Below, piece by piece: positions 6,513 to 8,727 of a stretch of DNA of 8,727 nucleotides. The stretch lies in the NCBI GenBank assembly GCA_900545745.1, contig URAD01000043.1:1-8727 (forward strand), read 5' to 3'. Source of the DNA: an uncultured Collinsella sp. GTDB lineage: Bacteria > Actinomycetota > Coriobacteriia > Coriobacteriales > Coriobacteriaceae. Position 1 is the stretch's first letter; each line of letters opens with the position of its first letter. Under the pieces are notes generated by a model that was given only the letters and a program-made list of their open reading frames with translations, was not told where the DNA came from and did no database searches. Both the position numbers and the translations under genes were made by a program.

Positions 6513-6523
6513 GAAAAAAGCGG

Positions 6524-8140
6524 ATGGTGATGTGCATGAATCGCGCGGTTTCGAACTCGGGGATGGAGCCTGCGGCGACTTCTCGTTTGGCGCGACTGGC
6601 GCCGCTGATCGTGCTGGCATGCGCTCAGGTGGGTACCTCGGCAGACAACGGTGCGTTTTCGGTTGCCATGGCCGAGATGATGCGCGTGTTTGGATGTCCG
6701 CTCTCGGACGTGCAGATGGCGAGCACGGTCTATTCGCTTATGGCGGGCACCTTTATGCTTGCGAGCGGTTTGCTCGGCATGGTTATCGGGTGGTGCCGCA
6801 ACTTCCGTGCCGGATTGGTGCTTGCTGTGGTGGGAGAGCTGCTGTGCGCGTTTTCACCGAGCATTGAGCTGCTTATTTGGGGTGGCCGACTGATGGTCGG
6901 GCTGGGCGCAAGCCTCATTATCCCTTCGGTACTGGGCATGGTGTCCATGCTGTACGAAGGCGAGGAGCGCAAGCAGGCATATGGCGTGATTGCCGCATCG
7001 GCGGCGCTTGCGACGATTATTCCTATCGCGCTGGGCATTCTGGTCGATATCGCAGGTTTTCGCGTGACCTTCGGCGTGCTCGCCGCCTATTTTGTCGCAC
7101 TGCTCGTTGCGAGCGCAAAGCTGCCGACGGGTGGCGGGCTGCACGCGGGCAAGTTTGACGCGCCGGGTGCGGTTATTGCCTCTCTGGGATTGTTCGCCGT
7201 TATGTGCGGTCTTTCGCGCATCTCGACCTGGGGCGTATTTGCTCCCTTACCGCAGGCTCCCTTCACGATCGCCGGTATTTCTCCCGCTTTGCCTATTGTC
7301 GGCGTCGGCCTGCTATTGCTGGTGATGCTGATTCCGGTCGAGCACTGGATGGAGCGCACCCACGGCATAGCGATTTTGCCGTCGAGCTTTGTGCGCAATC
7401 CCACCGTTCGCGCCGGCGTCATCGCCATTGCTCTGCCATTTTTCTACATGGGCGCTCAGGGTCTGGTCGGCACTTCGTACTATCAGCTTGTAATTGGCCT
7501 TGGCGGCATGCAAACAGCGCTTTTGGGCATCATCTCGGGTGTGCCCATGCTGGTGCTCGCAATGTTTGTGCCGCGCAAGTTTCCGCAGCTTAAGCCTTGG
7601 TCAGTGGTGCGTACGGGCTATGTCTTTATGGCGGCGGCCTGTGTGAGCATGGCGTTTGGCGTGCGCGCGTCCGAGCTGACGCCCATTATGGTGGTCGGTA
7701 CGCTCTTTGGTGGCGTGGGCGTTGGCCTGGTGAACTCACAGGCTAACAACATTGTCGCTTCCGCCGTGCCGCCGAGTGACGCCCAGCAATCGGGCGGCAT
7801 CCAGGGTGCGGCGCGTAACCTGGGCCTCGCGTTGGGCTCTGCCGCCATGGGTTCGGTCCTGCTTATCGCCGTCAACACCGGTCTCGATGCGCGTATTGAT
7901 GCGAGTAATGTGGTCGACACGCAGAGCAAGGCGGCGCTCGAAGAGGTTGTTTATACCTACGAGAGTGATGCCGCGTTTACGGCGCGCCTGGAATCGATGG
8001 GCGTTGCACCCGAGGCGCAGGGAGAGCTCTTGGCGGACAATGCCGAGGTTCGCGCAAAGTCGGCGGCCACGGCCTTCTACGTGGTGGCAGGACTTGCCGT
8101 CGTAGCGCTCGCAACGACCTTCCCCAAGCAAACCTCATAG
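6524..8140 (+). CDS. Second MFS transporter of the DHA2 type, paralogue of the first
   Basis: This inner-membrane transporter aligns along its whole length with the protein at 1188-2804. Shared stretches include the helix-1 motif with Asp41 (GTSADNGAFS), YSLMAG, IGW..NFR, FRVTFGVLAAYF, PFTIAGISP, SQANNIVA and QSGGIQ..ARN.G. Motif A has Met86 in place of the usual Asp and Trp90 for Arg; motif C keeps Pro167 without its first glycine. A polar loop at about 450-515 precedes the final helix, as in its paralogue. The start is uncertain: ATG codons at 6524, 6530, 6536 and 6563 are all in frame and none has a strong ribosome site; 6536 gives an N-terminus most like the paralogue. It is transcribed away from the PRD-type regulator and probably controlled by it. 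Unlike the first transporter it uses TTA and TCA codons, suggesting lower expression. It may carry a related substrate or product. Confidence 0.88.
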   Translation: MVMCMNRAVSNSGMEPAATSRLARLAPLIVLACAQVGTSADNGAFSVAMAEMMRVFGCPLSDVQMASTVYSLMAGTFMLASGLLGMVIGWCRNFRAGLVLAVVGELLCAFSPSIELLIWGGRLMVGLGASLIIPSVLGMVSMLYEGEERKQAYGVIAASAALATIIPIALGILVDIAGFRVTFGVLAAYFVALLVASAKLPTGGGLHAGKFDAPGAVIASLGLFAVMCGLSRISTWGVFAPLPQAPFTIAGISPALPIVGVGLLLLVMLIPVEHWMERTHGIAILPSSFVRNPTVRAGVIAIALPFFYMGAQGLVGTSYYQLVIGLGGMQTALLGIISGVPMLVLAMFVPRKFPQLKPWSVVRTGYVFMAAACVSMAFGVRASELTPIMVVGTLFGGVGVGLVNSQANNIVASAVPPSDAQQSGGIQGAARNLGLALGSAAMGSVLLIAVNTGLDARIDASNVVDTQSKAALEEVVYTYESDAAFTARLESMGVAPEAQGELLADNAEVRAKSAATAFYVVAGLAVVALATTFPKQTS

Positions 8141-8156
8141 ACAAACGCCGCCGCCC

Positions 8157-8195
8157 AAACCGCCACGAAGGGGATAGTCCCCTTCGTGGCGGTTT
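8157..8195 (+). terminator. Terminator hairpin of the second MFS gene; family A repeat copy 2
   Basis: A perfect 18-base stem (8157-8174 with 8178-8195) has a three-base loop TAG and is followed by TGCTGTT. It lies 16 bases after the stop codon, so it probably ends this transcript. Its arms (AAACCGCCACGAAGG) match the repeat at 296-335 with two paired changes, so the terminator seems to be made from a member of the same repeat family. Confidence 0.82.
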
Positions 8196-8215
8196 TGCTG
8201 TTCCGGCCTTCAATT

Positions 8216-8272
8216 GTCTCGATCTGTAACATCTGGACGGCAAAACCGGCTCTACCTGTTACAGATCGAGAC
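8216..8272. repeat. Palindromic intergenic repeat, family B copy 1
   Basis: GTCTCGATCTGTAAC (8216-8230) and GTTACAGATCGAGAC (8258-8272) are perfect 15-base inverted arms around a 27-base centre. A second copy with the same arm and centre lengths follows 23 bases later. It has no coding potential and lies after the terminator of the preceding gene. Confidence 0.85.
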
Positions 8273-8295
8273 GAAACGCCGAGGTCGGACGGAAA

Positions 8296-8352
8296 ATCTC
8301 GATCTGTAACAGCAAGCCCGCTTTTGGTGTCCTAGTTGTTACAGATTGAGAT
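8296..8352. repeat. Palindromic intergenic repeat, family B copy 2
   Basis: ATCTCGATCTGTAAC (8296-8310) and GTTACAGATTGAGAT (8338-8352) pair with one G-T wobble around a 27-base centre. The centre resembles the reverse complement of copy 1's centre (GCCGGTTTTGCCGTCCAG against GCCCGCTTTTGGTGTCCTAG), so the two copies appear to lie in opposite orientation. Confidence 0.85.
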
Positions 8353-8383
8353 AAATCGCCGGGACAGGCCGCCGCCCCGGCCA

Positions 8384-8422
8384 AAACCACCACGAAGGTG
8401 CCTGTCCCCATTGTGGTGGTTT
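8384..8422. repeat. Palindromic intergenic repeat, family A copy 3
   Basis: AAACCACCACGAAGG (8384-8398) pairs with CCATTGTGGTGGTTT (8408-8422), with one G-T wobble and one mismatch, around TGCCTGTCC. Loop and arms match the copy at 296-335. It is not next to a stop codon, so a terminator role is unlikely. Confidence 0.82.
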
Positions 8423-8448
8423 GGACCGGCTGGACGTGTGTGCATCGG

Positions 8449-8489
8449 GTGGTATCTAAGTTGAGGTACCACTTCTGGTATATCAGCTT
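8449..8489. promoter_or_regulatory. Overlapping palindromes upstream of glmS, possible operator
   Basis: GTGGTA (8449-8454) can pair with TACCAC (8467-8472). Alternatively 8458-8471 can pair with 8476-8489 (14 positions, one mismatch, two wobbles, loop CTTC). The two pairings exclude each other. CTGGTATATCAG (8475-8486) is a near-perfect palindrome resembling GntR/HutC-type operator half-sites (TGGT). Whether it acts as DNA operator or RNA structure is unknown. Confidence 0.35.
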
Positions 8490-8499
8490 GCGTTTGCGT

Positions 8500-8574
8500 G
8501 AGTACAATACTCGAACGTTATACGTCTCAGCGCCCCCTGTGCGTGGACGTCTTGCAGTCACGCGAACGAAGGGA
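8500..8574 (+). promoter_or_regulatory. glmS promoter and leader region
   Basis: TACAAT (8503-8508) is a plausible -10 and lies inside a small palindrome GAGTACAATACTC (8500-8512); I see no convincing -35. A hairpin at 8541-8563 (seven pairs, one bulged G, loop of eight) stands just before the ribosome site AAGGGA (8569-8574), which is eight bases before ATG. Confidence 0.4.
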
Positions 8575-8582
8575 TTTATCCT

Positions 8583-8727
8583 ATGTGCGGAATCGTCGGC
8601 TACACCGGCTCTGATATTGCAAAGAACATCCTGGTCACGGGCCTCAAGCGTATGGAGTATCGCGGCTATGATTCCTCGGGCGTCGCGCTCGAGGTGGGCG
8701 AGGGCGCCGCGGCGCACCTCGACGTCA
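8583..8727 (+). CDS. glmS: Glutamine-fructose-6-phosphate aminotransferase, N-terminal part (runs off the window)
   Basis: The 48 visible residues begin MCGIVGYTG, the hallmark of class II glutamine amidotransferases. Cys2 becomes the N-terminal nucleophile after removal of Met. LKRMEYRGYDSSGVAL (21-36) is the glutaminase-domain segment characteristic of GlmS rather than of PurF or AsnB. The full enzyme, about 600 residues, converts fructose-6-phosphate and glutamine to glucosamine-6-phosphate in the cytoplasm, the first step toward UDP-GlcNAc and peptidoglycan. It is a housekeeping gene and probably marks the end of the accessory transport region. It follows a repeat-rich gap and has its own upstream region. 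The sugar isomerase part lies outside the window. Confidence 0.96.
   Translation, partial: MCGIVGYTGSDIAKNILVTGLKRMEYRGYDSSGVALEVGEGAAAHLDV

Noticed and set aside
1188..8140. Three genes each of exactly 538 codons
   Set aside because: The hydrolase is unrelated to the transporters, and the start of the second transporter is uncertain by several codons, so the equal length is coincidence.
8157..8422. CRISPR-like array in the repeat-rich gap
   Set aside because: The repeats are two different palindrome families with irregular spacing, no uniform spacers and no cas gene in view.
8529..8582. AGCGCC in the glmS leader, as at the cleavage site of the glmS ribozyme
   Set aside because: Only about 54 bases lie between it and the start codon, far too few for the ribozyme core, and none of the other conserved segments is visible.

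Overview
The window is high-GC bacterial DNA with compact genes and short hairpin terminators. Its codon use, gene types and palindromic intergenic repeats suggest a gut actinobacterium of the Coriobacteriia, most like Collinsella. That assignment rests on sequence style and is an inference; no 16S or other marker gene is present.

Layout. 1-214 (minus) is the N-terminal part of a LacI-family repressor. 443-949 (plus) is an unrecognised 168-residue protein with four likely membrane helices. 1188-4424 (plus) is a tight two-gene operon: a 14-helix MFS transporter of the DHA2 type, then a YtcJ-type metal-dependent amidohydrolase. A two-way terminator follows. 4549-6381 (minus) is a large regulator with two DNA-binding domains, PRD-like domains and an EIIB-like domain. 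Divergent from it, 6524-8140 (plus) is a second MFS transporter paralogous to the first. The 442-base gap 8141-8582 carries four palindromic repeats and the upstream region of glmS, whose first 48 codons close the window.

Working model. A palindrome with arms TTGCCG and CGGCAA around a 6-base centre occurs before the small membrane gene (348-365), before the transporter-hydrolase operon (1060-1077), and twice between the regulator and the second transporter (6413-6430 and 6495-6512, both imperfect). At three of these sites a -10-like hexamer lies 32 or 33 bases downstream, and no good -35 is visible. This looks like a small activator-controlled regulon. The regulator at 4549-6381 is the likely activator, and the targets would be one small membrane protein, two related transporters and one hydrolase. 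The substrate cannot be read from the sequence. A simple reading is uptake of an amide-like or formyl-amine-like compound followed by hydrolysis in the cytoplasm.

Two families of intergenic palindromes are also present. One has three copies (296-335, 8157-8195, 8384-8422) whose arms differ by paired changes. The other has two copies (8216-8272, 8296-8352), each with 15-base arms and a 27-base centre.
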